This document shows positions 27,817 to 37,363 of a stretch of DNA of 64,000 nucleotides, piece after piece. This DNA comes from Rhizobium grahamii CCGE 502. GTDB lineage: Bacteria > Pseudomonadota > Alphaproteobacteria > Rhizobiales > Rhizobiaceae. Position 1 is the first letter of the stretch, and every line of letters begins with the position of its first letter. Location of the stretch: NCBI RefSeq assembly GCF_000298315.2, contig NZ_AEYE02000013.1, positions 186,001-250,000 on the forward strand. Direction: 5' to 3'. The notes beneath the pieces were generated by a model. That model was not told the DNA's origin. It was given only the letters and a program-made list of their open reading frames with translations, and did not search any database. The translations under genes and the position numbers were made by a program.

Positions 27817-28749
27817 TCAGCCTTTCACTGCGCCGGCGGCAATGCCACGGACGAAAAGTCGTCCCGATACGAAGTAGACAACGAGCGGCACCAGACCCGT
27901 CAGGATCGTTGCGGCCATGTTGACGTTGTATTCCTTCACGCCCTGGACAGAATTGACGATGTTGTTGAGCTGCACGGTCATCGGGTAGTACTCCGGCCGC
28001 GTGAAGACCACGCCGAACAGGAAGTCGTTCCAGATGCCGGTGACCTGCAGGATCATGGCGACGACGAAGATCGGCAGCGACATGGGCAGCATGATCTTGA
28101 AGAAGATCTGCCAGAACCCCGCCCCGTCGATGCGCGCCGCCTTGAAGAGCTCCTGCGGCAACGATGCAAAGTAATTGCGAAACAGCAGCGTCAGGATCGG
28201 CATGCCGAAGATGCTGTGCACGATGATGAGTCCGGTCAGGGTCCCGTAGATCCCCATTTCGCGCAGCACGATAACGATCGGATAGATCATCACCTGATAG
28301 GGAATGAACGCACCGACGACGAGAATCGCGAAGAACAGTTCGGATCCTTTGAAGCGCCAGTTGGCGAGCGCATAGCCGTTCACCGAGGCAATGGCGATGG
28401 AGACAACCACTGACGGAACGGTGATGCGCACCGAATTCCAGAAGCCGCGCGAGAGACCGTCACAGTTGAGACCCGTGCAGGCCGTCGCCCAGGCCTTCAC
28501 CCACGGCTCGAAGGTGATCTCAACCGGCGGCGAGAAGATGTTGCCGAGCCGGATTTCCGGCATGCCCTTCAGCGACGTGACGATCATCACGTAGAGCGGA
28601 AGCAGGTAATAGGCTGCCGCGACGAAGAGCGTGCCGTAGAGCATGATGTTGCGCGGAGAAATGACCCGCTTCGGCTTCGGACCGCTTGGACCCGAGAAGG
28701 ACTTTCCGGCTGCGCCATCGGCAGTCTTGAGAGCAATAGCATCAGGCAC
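27817..28749 (-). CDS. carbohydrate ABC transporter permease, MalG type
   Basis: 310 residues, about six membrane helices. The EAA loop is readable as 'LPQELFKAARIDGAGFWQIFFKIMLPMSLP'. It starts with GTG at 28749 and overlaps the end of the partner permease by 8 bases. A Cys-containing periplasmic loop (ACTGLNCDGLSRGFWNS) is present between helices 1 and 2, as in glucose/mannose-type importers. Confidence 0.94.
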   Translation of the reverse strand: MPDAIALKTADGAAGKSFSGPSGPKPKRVISPRNIMLYGTLFVAAAYYLLPLYVMIVTSLKGMPEIRLGNIFSPPVEITFEPWVKAWATACTGLNCDGLSRGFWNSVRITVPSVVVSIAIASVNGYALANWRFKGSELFFAILVVGAFIPYQVMIYPIVIVLREMGIYGTLTGLIIVHSIFGMPILTLLFRNYFASLPQELFKAARIDGAGFWQIFFKIMLPMSLPIFVVAMILQVTGIWNDFLFGVVFTRPEYYPMTVQLNNIVNSVQGVKEYNVNMAATILTGLVPLVVYFVSGRLFVRGIAAGAVKG

Positions 28750-29644
28750 GTTTACGCCCTCCGAATTCCAGATAGGCCCAGGGAACGATGATGATCGCGA
28801 CGGTGATCAGCATCATGGTCGAGGCGGCAAACCCCTGCCCCAGATTCTGAGCCTGGAACATGTAGTCGTAGACGTATTTTGCCGGCACTTCCGAGGCGAT
28901 GCCCGGACCGCCCGATGTCTGCGCCACCACGAGGTCGTAGACCTTGACGATGCCGCTGGCGATGATCACGAGTGTCGTGATGAACACTGGCCGCATCATC
29001 GGAATGACGATGAAGAGATAGGTCTTCCACATCGGGATGCCGTCGACGCGTGCGGCCTTCCAGATGTCTTCATCGATGCCGCGCAGGCCGGCAAGCATCA
29101 GGCACATGACAAGTCCCGTGCCCTGCCAGAGAGCGGCAATCAGGATCCCGTAGATAACGATGCTTGGGGTATAGAGAGGATCGAAGGTGAAACTTGACCA
29201 ACCGAGCGAACGGATAACGGACTGGACGCCGAATTCAGGATTGAGCACCCACTGCCAGACGAGGCCCGTCACGATGAAGGACAGCGCGAAGGGGTAGAGG
29301 AAGATCGTACGGAACGTGTTCTCGAAGCGGATCTTCTGATCCATCAGCGCCGCGAGCACGAAGCCGATCACAAGGCTGAAGATAAGGGAGAGAACGCCAT
29401 AGACGGCAAGGTTCTCGATAGAAACGATCCAGCGCGGAGCAGCCCAAAGGCGCTTGTACTGGTCGAAACCGACAAAGCTCAACCGAGGAAGGAGCTTCGA
29501 GTTTGTGAATGAATAGAACACCGTCCACGCCGTGCCGCCGAGAAAAATGACCAGCGCGGTCAGGATCATAGGGATGGAGGCAATCTTCGAATTCAGATTG
29601 CGCAGTAGTTGATTTGGCCGGCCTGCTTTCGCTTGACCCGTCAT
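28742..29644 (-). CDS. sugar ABC transporter permease, MalF type
   Basis: 300 residues from the ATG at 29644, with AGGAGG upstream; the frame is open further upstream but without family sequence. Six membrane helices and the EAA loop 'GIDEDIWKAARVDGIPMWKTYLFIVIP'. It forms the channel with the MalG-type partner, whose gene overlaps its stop. Confidence 0.94.
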   Translation of the reverse strand: MTGQAKAGRPNQLLRNLNSKIASIPMILTALVIFLGGTAWTVFYSFTNSKLLPRLSFVGFDQYKRLWAAPRWIVSIENLAVYGVLSLIFSLVIGFVLAALMDQKIRFENTFRTIFLYPFALSFIVTGLVWQWVLNPEFGVQSVIRSLGWSSFTFDPLYTPSIVIYGILIAALWQGTGLVMCLMLAGLRGIDEDIWKAARVDGIPMWKTYLFIVIPMMRPVFITTLVIIASGIVKVYDLVVAQTSGGPGIASEVPAKYVYDYMFQAQNLGQGFAASTMMLITVAIIIVPWAYLEFGGRKRA

Positions 29645-29803
29645 TGTAATTCCTCCTGAATCGCAATTCCTCTGTGATCCAGAGCGGCAAACCGTCTGCC
29701 GGTCGCCTCCTCTTCTCACTCCCGTACCGGGACAGGCCCGTGCGTCAGCACGTGTCAGTCCCGAGCGCTGCTGCCACCCGGATCACGATGGGAGTTCCGG
29801 GAA

Positions 29804-29830
29804 ATCCGGCCCCGTCAAACGGAGCCGGAT
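29804..29830 (-). terminator. attenuating hairpin between the binding-protein and permease genes
   Basis: Read leftwards: ATCCGGCTCCG, short loop, CGGGGCCGGAT, followed by TTTCCC. A leaky terminator in the 210-base gap after the binding-protein gene would give the usual excess of binding protein over permease. Confidence 0.65.
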
Positions 29831-29854
29831 CGCAACAGTATCGGAATGCGACGA

Positions 29855-31090
29855 TCAGTCAGCAGAACCGATGATTTCAGCGAAGCGCTTCTGAGCGGCT
29901 TCCGGCGTCATCGACGGATTTGCGAAGAACTCAGAGAAGAGGTCTTCTTTCTGCTTCTGGCTGTCTGCCGACAGGAGCTGGTCGGTACCTTGGATCACAT
30001 TGCCCTTGGCGAGGATGTCCAGACCCTTCTTCATGCAGTCGTTGGCGGCTGCGAGATCAACGTCGCCGCGAACCGGCAGCGAGCCCTTCTTCAGGTTGAA
30101 AGCAACCTGGGTCTTGGGATCGAGCAGCGTCTTGGCGAGAACGTCCTGCGCCTTCGACTTGTCAGCGTCCTTCAGCAGCGGGAAGTAGAACGCATCACCA
30201 CCGGTGGAGATGATTTCGTTCACGCCGAGGCCTGGAAGGCAGGTGTAGTCGGTGCCGGCCTTCTGACCAGCAAGCTGGAACTCGCCCTGCGCCCAGTCAC
30301 CCATGATCTGGCCGCCGGCCTTGCCAGTGATGACGAGGTTGGTTGCCTGGTTCCAGTCCTGGACGTTGCTGCCCTTCGACATTTTGCGAGCGTCGTCAGC
30401 AGCCTTGAAGACCTTTGCAATCTCCGGACCGGCAGCCGCTTCAGCGTCCTTGTCCTTGAACACCTTCAGGAAGGTATCCTTGCCGGCGATCGCCACCATC
30501 AGCACGTCGAACGCGCCGGCAGCCTGCCACGGCTGACCACCAACGGCGAGCGGAACGATACCGGCCTTCTCAAGCGCCGGAGCGGCAGCGACGAATTCGT
30601 CCCAGTTCTTCGGCACTTCGACGCCGGCCTTCTTGAAGGCTGCATTCGAGAGCCACAGCCACTGCCAGGAGTGGATGTTGACCGGGGCGCAATAGATCTT
30701 GCCGTCAATCGTGCAGGAATCGAGCAGGCTCGACGGACGGATGATGTCCTTCCAGTGCTCGGCGGTTGCGACGTCGGTCAGGTCGCGCATCAGGCCAGCC
30801 TGGACCAGTTCTTCCGCCTGGCGACCATGGTTGAACTGCGTGGCACCCATCGGGTCGCCGCCGGTGATGCGGCTGATCATGATTGGACGCGCAGTGCCGC
30901 CGGAACCGGCGATCGCGCCATCGACCCACTTGTTGCCGGTCGCGTCGAATGCCTTGGCGAGCTCAGCCACGGCAGCAGCTTCGCCGCCGGATGTCCACCA
31001 ATGGGTGACTTCAAGATCGGTCGCATTCGCCGCACCGAGCGGCAGCACGACGGAAGCGGCAAGTGCAGCCGCCATCAAACGAAAATTCAT
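29855..31090 (-). CDS. sugar ABC transporter substrate-binding protein
   Basis: 411 residues with a signal peptide (hydrophobic AAALAASVVLPLGAANA). The mature N-terminus 'LEVTHWWTSGGEAAAVAELAKAF' and 'PVNIHSWQWLWLSNAAFKKAG' place it in CUT1 cluster D, close to glucose/mannose-type binding proteins. Two Cys (in SSLLDSCTIDGKIYC) may form a disulfide. First gene of the transporter unit; the ligand is presumably a mono- or oligosaccharide from plant cell wall. The divergent LacI gene lies 457 bases away. Confidence 0.94.
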   Translation of the reverse strand: MNFRLMAAALAASVVLPLGAANATDLEVTHWWTSGGEAAAVAELAKAFDATGNKWVDGAIAGSGGTARPIMISRITGGDPMGATQFNHGRQAEELVQAGLMRDLTDVATAEHWKDIIRPSSLLDSCTIDGKIYCAPVNIHSWQWLWLSNAAFKKAGVEVPKNWDEFVAAAPALEKAGIVPLAVGGQPWQAAGAFDVLMVAIAGKDTFLKVFKDKDAEAAAGPEIAKVFKAADDARKMSKGSNVQDWNQATNLVITGKAGGQIMGDWAQGEFQLAGQKAGTDYTCLPGLGVNEIISTGGDAFYFPLLKDADKSKAQDVLAKTLLDPKTQVAFNLKKGSLPVRGDVDLAAANDCMKKGLDILAKGNVIQGTDQLLSADSQKQKEDLFSEFFANPSMTPEAAQKRFAEIIGSAD

Positions 31091-31547
31091 GAGTTCTCCT
31101 CCCTCACTGAAACGTTGCCGGAAAAACTTAATTCAATCGATATTTGGGCGCAACAGCCATACGCGAAAATTTTCCCTTTGCCGGCCATTTGCTACCATTG
31201 CCTGTCAAACTGCCTCGTATTTCGACAGTGTGCTACAAGGATAGGTGACGAATCTCGCGCTTGCACAATCTACGTATTTATATGATTTTTATATGTATTT
31301 TTGAATCGCCTTAAGATCTTTGCGCTCACCAGTGCTCGCATCCGCAAAAAATCCGGGCAAAAATCCCGGTTTCAACCAATGAGAGCATACGTTTCGCATT
31401 TCTGAAAAAAGACACTCGACATTTGAACTGTATCGTTACAGATTTTGCTTCTTCGGAGGGGAGGAGCAGCTTTTGCGCTCATTGTGCTTACAGCGCTTCG
31501 AAAAGACACTATAAGCGGATCAAAATCGCGCAGGACGGCCTAAAGGG
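31091..31547. other. divergent promoter region between the transporter operon and the LacI gene
   Basis: AT-rich 457-base gap with runs of A/T (for example 31275-31310 and 31390-31410), the expected promoter region for both units. It holds one LacI-operator-like palindrome at 31428-31441. No reading frame in it looks real. Confidence 0.7.
31428..31441. promoter_or_regulatory. candidate LacI-family operator
   Basis: CTGTATCGTTACAG is a 5-4-5 palindrome with the central CG that LacI-family operators usually have. It lies about 107 bases before the LacI gene, consistent with self-regulation. No second copy was found nearer the binding-protein gene. Confidence 0.45.
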
Positions 31548-32588
31548 ATGGAAAACAAAGCAAATTTTGCAGGGGCGGCCTCCGAGGCAACTCGAGAACG
31601 ACCGACACTCAAGACGATTGCCTTCATGACGGGGCTTGGCGTTACGACCGTATCGCGGGCGCTCAAGGATGCTCCTGATATCGGCGCGGAGACCAAGGAG
31701 CGCGTTCGTATGGTCGCCCGCCAGCTCGGCTACCAGCCGAACAGGGCGGGCGTGCGCCTGCGAACCGGCAAAACCAATGTTATTGCGCTGGTCCTCAGCA
31801 TCGATGAAGAAATCATGGGCTTCAGCAGCCAGATGGTGTTCGGCATCTCGGAAGTGCTGACCGGCACGCCGTATCACATCGTCGTTACCCCGCACTCTCA
31901 CAGCAAGGACCCGATGCTGCCGGTGCGCTACATCCTCGAAACGGGCTCGGCCGATGGCGTGATCATCTCCCGCATCGAGCCCGACGATCCGCGCGTCCGC
32001 CTGCTCGCCGAGCACAACATGCCGTTTGCGACGCATGGGCGCACCGATGCCGGCCTCACCCATCCCTTTCACGACTTCGACAACGAGGCGTTTGCGCATC
32101 AGGCGGTTGAAAAGCTCGTCGGCAGGGGCCGCAAGCGCATTGCACTCCTTCAACCGCCGAGCAAGCTGACGTACTACACCCATACCCGCATCGGCTTTCA
32201 GACGGGATTGCACGACTACGGGGCCGAGGAAGTACCGCTGCGCGTCACGATCGACAACCCGCTGGAGGAAATCCGTAACGCCGTCGAGGCGATGATGCGC
32301 GCGCCCAATGCGCCGGACGGAATCGTCTGCTCGGCCGGAAGCGCTGCTATCGCCGTCAACGCCGGCATTGAAGCCGGCGGCAAGCGGCTTGGCGTGGACG
32401 TGGATATGGTCTCAAAGGAATCGGCGCCGATCCTCAACTGGATCCGCCCGGAGATCATCACCGCCTATGAGGATGTTCGCCATGCCGGTCGGGAGATGGC
32501 AAAGGCAGTCATCGCGCGCATCGACGGGATTGAGCCGGAGCTGCTGCAAAGCATCAGCCAGCCGGTCTGGTCGCGAAAGGTCAAATAA
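31548..32588 (+). CDS. LacI-family transcriptional regulator
   Basis: 346 residues. N-terminal helix-turn-helix '[26 protein letters not shown]' with the hinge '[20 protein letters not shown]', then a periplasmic-binding-protein-like effector domain (about 80-340; '[15 protein letters not shown]', '[14 protein letters not shown]'). It lies divergent from the sugar transporter operon and is its probable local repressor, released by an imported sugar. The ATG at 31548 is preceded by AAAGGG almost abutting it, a poorly spaced ribosome site, and no better start exists. Confidence 0.93.
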   Translation: MENKANFAGAASEATRERPTLKTIAFMTGLGVTTVSRALKDAPDIGAETKERVRMVARQLGYQPNRAGVRLRTGKTNVIALVLSIDEEIMGFSSQMVFGISEVLTGTPYHIVVTPHSHSKDPMLPVRYILETGSADGVIISRIEPDDPRVRLLAEHNMPFATHGRTDAGLTHPFHDFDNEAFAHQAVEKLVGRGRKRIALLQPPSKLTYYTHTRIGFQTGLHDYGAEEVPLRVTIDNPLEEIRNAVEAMMRAPNAPDGIVCSAGSAAIAVNAGIEAGGKRLGVDVDMVSKESAPILNWIRPEIITAYEDVRHAGREMAKAVIARIDGIEPELLQSISQPVWSRKVK

Positions 32589-32656
32589 CTCATCGTCACG
32601 GCAATGCTATCTGCCGGCGCTGGAATACGAGCAATCACGGTGGAGATTCACGGGAC

Positions 32657-33214
32657 ATGACCACGGCACTGCTGATCATTGACGTTCAAAACGCCATTCT
32701 TGCGGGAAAGAGCAGTCCCGAGCGTCAACCCATCATCGATGCAGCGCTGAACGAAACCGTTTCACGCCTGCAGTCGTTGCGTACCGAAGCCCATCGGGTC
32801 GGCGCACCCGTTGTGCTCGTGCAGCACGACGGCGATCCCGGTCACCGGCTGGCTGTCGGCACTGACGGCTGGGCGATCCGGCCGGAACTTTCGCCAGTCA
32901 ACGGCGACACGGTTGTTCACAAGAAAAGCTCGGACTCGTTTTTCGAAACGGATCTCGCCGACAGGTTGGCGGAGCGAAACGTCACGCATCTCATCGTCGG
33001 CGGCTGCATGACACAGTTCTGCGTGGACACGACCGTCAGGCGTGCGGTGTCGCTGGGCTACAATGTCACGCTTGTTGCCGATGGGCACACGACAGCCGAC
33101 TCGGACACGCTGAACTTCGCCGACATCGTCGCGCACCATAACGAAACCCTAGACGATTTCGATGCTGGCAACGCCCGTATCCTGGTTCGTCCGATCGAGG
33201 ACATCCGCTTCTGA
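32657..33214 (+). CDS. isochorismatase-like cysteine hydrolase
   Basis: 185 residues. The catalytic triad is visible: Asp9 in 'LLIIDVQNA', Lys in 'VVHKKSSDSFFETDL', and Cys in 'LIVGGCMTQFCVDTTVRRA' (with the conserved cis-peptide turn before it). Members hydrolyse isochorismate, nicotinamide, N-carbamoyl compounds and similar. The substrate is unknown. It lies 68 bases after the LacI gene on the same strand and may share its mRNA. It ends at a strong bidirectional hairpin. Confidence 0.92.
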   Translation: MTTALLIIDVQNAILAGKSSPERQPIIDAALNETVSRLQSLRTEAHRVGAPVVLVQHDGDPGHRLAVGTDGWAIRPELSPVNGDTVVHKKSSDSFFETDLADRLAERNVTHLIVGGCMTQFCVDTTVRRAVSLGYNVTLVADGHTTADSDTLNFADIVAHHNETLDDFDAGNARILVRPIEDIRF

Positions 33215-33219
33215 TGCGA

Positions 33220-33249
33220 TTTGCCAGCCGGGTGAGCCCGGCTGGCAAA
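33220..33249. terminator. bidirectional terminator between the cysteine hydrolase and gnd genes
   Basis: A perfect 13-bp stem TTTGCCAGCCGGG / CCCGGCTGGCAAA with a TGAG loop lies exactly between the two convergent stops. T and A residues flank both sides of the stem. Confidence 0.85.
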
Positions 33250-33261
33250 CTCTCAGCAAAC

Positions 33262-34692
33262 TTAGAATGTGGCCGCACCGCTGCCCCATGGGCCGTGGTG
33301 GAAGTCCTTGCCGTCGAGGCGGTCGAAGCCATGCGCGCCGAAGAAGTCGCGCTGCGCCTGGATCAGGTTGGCTGTGCCGCGGCCCTGACGGTAGGCGTCG
33401 AAGTAGGTCAAAGCCGAAGTCAGGGCCGGAACCGGCAGGCCAGCCTGCAGAGCGGCACCGACCACACGACGTAGGGCCGGCAGCGATTCCTTCACCATCT
33501 CGGAGAAGGCCGGCGTCACGATCAGGTTGGCTGCATCCGGAGCCTTGGTGAAGGCCGAGGTGATCTCGTCGAGGAACTGCGAGCGGATGATGCAGCCGGC
33601 ACGCCAGATCTTGGCGATGACAGGCATCGGCAGCGACCAGTTGAACTCGCGTGACGCTTCCGCCATGACAGCGAAGCCCTGCGCATAGGCGCCGATCTTG
33701 GCGGCGAACAGCGCCAATTCGAGATCCTTGTCGAGTTCCGGACCGTAGGCGATCGGGAACTTGTACTCCGGCTTGCCGAAGATCTTTTCCGCAGCTTCGC
33801 GCTCGGTCTTCATCGACGACAGGCTGCGGGCGGCAACCGCCGCTTCGATCGCCGTTGCCGGGATGCCCATGTTCTGCGCTTCGATCGCCGACCACTTGCC
33901 GGTGCCCTTCTGGCCGGCCTTGTCGAGGATCATGTCGACCATCGGGCCGCCGGACACGGGATCGGTCGCAGCCAGCACCTTTTCGGAGATCTCGATCAGA
34001 TAGGAATTCAGGCGACCCTTGTTCCATTCGCCGAAGATGCCGGAAATGTCCTTGGCGCTCTTGCCGAGACCGTCGCGCAGGATGCCGTAGATCTCGGCGA
34101 TCATCTGCATGTCGGCATATTCGATACCGTTATGGATCGTTTTGACAAAGTGGCCGGCACCGTCGTTGCCGAGCCAGGCGACGCACGGATCATCGTTGTA
34201 CTTGGCAGCAATCGAGGTCAGTACCTTCTCGACGCGCTTCCAGGAGTCTTCGGTGCCGCCGACCATGATCGAAGGACCGTGACGCGCACCTTCCTCGCCA
34301 CCCGAGACGCCCATGCCGATGAAGGTCAGGTCGGTGTTCTTCAGGCGATCGAAACGAGCGATCGTGTCGCGGAAATTGGCGTTGCCGGCATCGATCATGA
34401 TGTCGCCCTTGGTAAGGTGCGGCCGCAGCGCCTCCATCTGCTGGTCGACGGCCTCGCCGGCCTTGATCATGATAATGATCGGGCGCGGCGGGCGGATCGC
34501 CTCGACGAACTCTTCGATCGTCTTGCAGGGAATGATCTGCTTCTTCAGATCGCCGGCGCTTTCGTAGAACTCATCCGTTTTCTCAGGAGTACGGTTGAAA
34601 ACAGCAATCTTGTTGCCTTTTTCCGCAATGTTGAGCGCCAGGTTGGAACCCATGACGGCAAGGCCGATCAGCCCGATTTCTGCCTTTTCCAC
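33262..34692 (-). CDS. gnd: 6-phosphogluconate dehydrogenase (decarboxylating)
   Basis: 476 residues from a GTG at 34692 preceded by GGAGGT; the longer upstream frame has no family sequence. Rossmann start 'IGLIGLAVMGSNLALNIAEKG', the NADP site 'FNRTPEKTDEF', the substrate motif 'GMGVSGGEEGARHGPSIM', catalytic Lys in 'HFVKTIHNGIEYADMQMI', and the C-terminal 'RDFFGAHGFDRLDG' that reaches the partner subunit. It oxidises 6-phosphogluconate to ribulose-5-phosphate in the pentose phosphate pathway. Confidence 0.97.
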   Translation of the reverse strand: MEKAEIGLIGLAVMGSNLALNIAEKGNKIAVFNRTPEKTDEFYESAGDLKKQIIPCKTIEEFVEAIRPPRPIIIMIKAGEAVDQQMEALRPHLTKGDIMIDAGNANFRDTIARFDRLKNTDLTFIGMGVSGGEEGARHGPSIMVGGTEDSWKRVEKVLTSIAAKYNDDPCVAWLGNDGAGHFVKTIHNGIEYADMQMIAEIYGILRDGLGKSAKDISGIFGEWNKGRLNSYLIEISEKVLAATDPVSGGPMVDMILDKAGQKGTGKWSAIEAQNMGIPATAIEAAVAARSLSSMKTEREAAEKIFGKPEYKFPIAYGPELDKDLELALFAAKIGAYAQGFAVMAEASREFNWSLPMPVIAKIWRAGCIIRSQFLDEITSAFTKAPDAANLIVTPAFSEMVKESLPALRRVVGAALQAGLPVPALTSALTYFDAYRQGRGTANLIQAQRDFFGAHGFDRLDGKDFHHGPWGSGAATF

Positions 34693-34838
34693 GATACACC
34701 TCCAATGAGTCAATTTGGACCGGTGTTGTGGCACTCTCTGGCTCAAACGGCAAGTTCGATTCGGCTTCGAATTGGCCTCGCATTGCCGGCATTCCAAACT
34801 AAGCCATATTCCCTCATAGCATCACAGGAATGGCAACG

Positions 34839-35627
34839 ATGAGCCGCACAGCAGCACAGGAGGCCGCCGTTTTGGCGTCACGCGCCGGTTGGTACAGGGA
34901 GTACGCGCCGACGCCGTTGCTTGCAGCTCATTTTCACTGCCTGTGGTCACACGATATCCACGACGGCCCCGAGCACAGGATTGCCATTGTGCCGGACGGC
35001 TACTGCGACATCGTCTGGATGGGTGGCAGACTTGTGGTCGCCGGGCCCGACCGGCGTAGTGCCTTCCCACCGATTGCCGGCGGAGAGAGGATCGTGGGGG
35101 CTCGGTTCACCCCGGGCGCCGCCGCCGACTGGCTCCGGGTGCCACTCTGCGAGATTGTCGGCCGATCCATTCCTCTGGAGGATTTCTGGGGCGCAGCGGC
35201 GCTGCGATTGAATGAACGGCTGGGAGGCTGTGCGGAACCGTACGAACGCCTGCTGCAATTGAAGACCGCACTTGAGCAGGCGGCCACCAGACATACGGCA
35301 CCAGCCAGTGACATGGCATCGGTATTTATGCGAGCGAGCGACCTTTCGCAGTCAGGGAGCGTCGCCGATGTAATGCTGGACGAACTTTCCATCGGCGCCC
35401 GCCAGCTTCGCCGGCGCTGCCATACCCATTTCGGCTATGGGCCGAAAATGCTCGCTCGAATTCGCCGCTTTCAGGGAATGCTCGGTCTATGTCGAAGTCC
35501 GAAGGCCCTCCCACTCGCGGAACTGGCCGCAGCGGCTGGCTATGCGGATCAGGCTCACATGACCCGCGATGCGCGCGAAATTTCGACACTGACGCCAATG
35601 CAGCTCCAGCAGCAATTGGGCGGTTGA
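34839..35627 (+). CDS. AraC-family transcriptional regulator with DUF6597-type sensor domain
   Basis: 262 residues from the ATG at 34839, whose AGGA site is well spaced; an ATG three codons upstream abuts it. The N-terminal part ('YREYAPTPLLAAHFHCLWSH', 'IVPDGYCDIVWMGG', 'GARFTPGAAADWL') is the sensor found in DUF6597 AraC proteins. The C-terminal HTH is readable as 'LSIGARQLRRRCHTHFGYGPKML' and 'LAAAAGYADQAHMTRDAR'. Probably regulates the two small enzyme-like genes that follow. Confidence 0.88.
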   Translation: MSRTAAQEAAVLASRAGWYREYAPTPLLAAHFHCLWSHDIHDGPEHRIAIVPDGYCDIVWMGGRLVVAGPDRRSAFPPIAGGERIVGARFTPGAAADWLRVPLCEIVGRSIPLEDFWGAAALRLNERLGGCAEPYERLLQLKTALEQAATRHTAPASDMASVFMRASDLSQSGSVADVMLDELSIGARQLRRRCHTHFGYGPKMLARIRRFQGMLGLCRSPKALPLAELAAAAGYADQAHMTRDAREISTLTPMQLQQQLGG

Positions 35628-35696
35628 ATGTCCGTTTTGTTCAATACGAAAACGGACATTCTGCTATTTCCATTTAGAACCACGCAGGAAAGCGCC

Positions 35697-36095
35697 ATGT
35701 CTACGATGCTCGCAAAGATCGTCCACCGCTCCATCGACCGGAACTGGCGTGATGTCTATGCCTTTGCCGCGGCCCCTGAAAACATGCCGCTTTGGGCGTC
35801 CGGCTTGGCCTCGGGGCTGGAGCGCAGCGGCGACGACTGGATTGCCACCGGGGCGCTCGGCACGGTGAGGGTCAGCTTTGTCCCGCACAACGAGTTCGGC
35901 GTCATCGATCACACGGTGACGATCGAGAGCGGTTTGCGGGTCTACAACGCGCTCCGGATCGTGCCGAATGGCGATGGCTGCGAGATTATGTTCACGTTGT
36001 TACGCATCCCCGGCATGACCGATGAGCAGTTCGAGGCCGATGCCGCCCATATTGCGAAAGATCTGGCGGCACTGAAGGCATTGATGGAAACATAG
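35697..36095 (+). CDS. SRPBCC-family protein
   Basis: 132 residues with a Bet v 1-like pattern: 'IVHRSIDRNWRDVYAFAAAPENMPLWASGL', middle beta-strands, and a C-terminal helix 'EADAAHIAKDLAALKALME'. The ATG at 35697 has CAGGAAAG upstream. Ligand unknown. It lies 70 bases after the AraC gene and 9 bases before a VOC gene, so the three probably form one unit. Confidence 0.82.
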   Translation: MSTMLAKIVHRSIDRNWRDVYAFAAAPENMPLWASGLASGLERSGDDWIATGALGTVRVSFVPHNEFGVIDHTVTIESGLRVYNALRIVPNGDGCEIMFTLLRIPGMTDEQFEADAAHIAKDLAALKALMET

Positions 36096-36104
36096 GGGGC
36101 AATC

Positions 36105-36458
36105 ATGGCCACACCAACGGACAACCGACGCATCGATTACGTCGAATTCAATGTCAACAACATCGAGGCCTCGAAGGCGTTCTACGGCAAGGCTTTCGGC
36201 TGGTCCTTTACCGACTACGGCTCGGAATACTGCGAATTCGATGATGGGCGGCTCAAGGGCGGCTTTACGACATTGGGCACTCCGCGGCCCGGCGGAGCTC
36301 TCATCATCCTCTATGCTGACGATCTTGAAGCCGCCCTTTCAAGTGTGGAAAGCGCCGGCGGAACCATAGTGAAGCCGATCACCGGATTCCCCGGCGGACG
36401 CCGGTTTCACTTCAGTGATCCGGATGGGTATGAACTCGCCGTCTGGACCAAGAACTGA
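36105..36458 (+). CDS. VOC-superfamily (glyoxalase/bleomycin-resistance-like) protein
   Basis: 117 residues with paired beta-alpha-beta modules: 'IDYVEFNVNNIEASKAFYGKAFGWSF', 'LIILYADDLEAALSSVESAGGTIVKPI', and 'GRRFHFSDPDGYELAVWT'. His, Glu and similar residues at the usual metal positions are only partly present, so enzymatic activity is uncertain. Last gene of the AraC-SRPBCC-VOC group; converges with the PAS gene with no gap. Confidence 0.9.
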   Translation: MATPTDNRRIDYVEFNVNNIEASKAFYGKAFGWSFTDYGSEYCEFDDGRLKGGFTTLGTPRPGGALIILYADDLEAALSSVESAGGTIVKPITGFPGGRRFHFSDPDGYELAVWTKN

Positions 36459-37292
36459 CTAAGCCGCGACGGTGGACGCTGTCGCTCCGGCGTGCTGTAG
36501 GACGATCAGAGCTCCAATGACGCTTCCCGACGAATCGCGAAGCGGTGACATGCGGCAGCGAACAGTCCTCATGGCGGCGCCGTCGCGACGCTCGTACGCA
36601 TAATCGCTGCCACGTCCGGCGAAACATTCGTCGAGCTTCGCCTTCGCCCCCTCGTAGAAGCGCTTTTCGCCGATGAACTCGATCAGATGACGCCCAATCA
36701 TGTCGATTGGCTTCCGGCCGAGATATGCCGAGTTCACGGTGTTGGAATAGAGGTAGCGATAGTCTCGCGTCAGCACGGCGACGCGGTCCGGCATTGCATC
36801 GAGGATTGCAGCGTTCAGGAAGTTGCCGTTATCGACGTTCGGCGTAAATGCGAAGGGATCGGCTACAGGCAGCCGTTCCACCGGAGGCATCCGCCACCGC
36901 GGCGTCGCGCTACCGAAATACTTGTCCATCAAGGATGAGAGCAATCCGACATAGCCGCGCACGGACTCGCTGTCTTCGGCATACTGCTCGATAAGGCAGC
37001 CAACAAATTCGAGCTGCATGTGAACTTCGAGAACTGTCGTTGCGGGATGCGCCAGGATAGCATCGACAAGTGGCTCGACCGAGCAATCGAGTACGCTTAC
37101 GCGCAGATCATCCCCCGCAGCGATGGCCGCGTCGATTTGCGAACAACACAATGAAAACGCCCGAAAAAGCCCCAGCAAGACGCCTCCAAATACATCCGCT
37201 AAAAGAATGCCACCCAGATCGGCCGAGCTTTGCATCACACAAGTTGAAGCCGCCGGCGCCCGGCCACTCGCCTTGATGGAAATTGGTAACAT
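36459..37292 (-). CDS. PAS-domain protein without an output domain
   Basis: 277 residues. An N-terminal helical region (about 1-130) contains three Cys; the C-terminal half is a PAS fold ('LDAMPDRVAVLTRDYRYLYSNTVNSAYLGRKPIDMIGRHLIEFIGEKRFYE') ending in a PAC-like 'SPLRDSSGSVIGALIVLQ'. No kinase, HTH or GGDEF part follows, so it would act through a partner. The start is uncertain (ATG at 37292; weak ribosome site). It lies 71 bases downstream of lpxXL on the same strand. Confidence 0.75.
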   Translation of the reverse strand: MLPISIKASGRAPAASTCVMQSSADLGGILLADVFGGVLLGLFRAFSLCCSQIDAAIAAGDDLRVSVLDCSVEPLVDAILAHPATTVLEVHMQLEFVGCLIEQYAEDSESVRGYVGLLSSLMDKYFGSATPRWRMPPVERLPVADPFAFTPNVDNGNFLNAAILDAMPDRVAVLTRDYRYLYSNTVNSAYLGRKPIDMIGRHLIEFIGEKRFYEGAKAKLDECFAGRGSDYAYERRDGAAMRTVRCRMSPLRDSSGSVIGALIVLQHAGATASTVAA

Positions 37293-37363
37293 GACGCTCG
37301 TTCACATTCAATGAACGCATATCACTGTTTTTCAATGACAAGATGTAGGGATCGCCAGAGCGT

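Noticed and set aside
35628-35696. Upstream ATG of the SRPBCC gene at 35628 as its start
   Set aside because: The added 23 residues lack family sequence and overlap directly after the AraC stop; the ATG at 35697 has a proper ribosome site.
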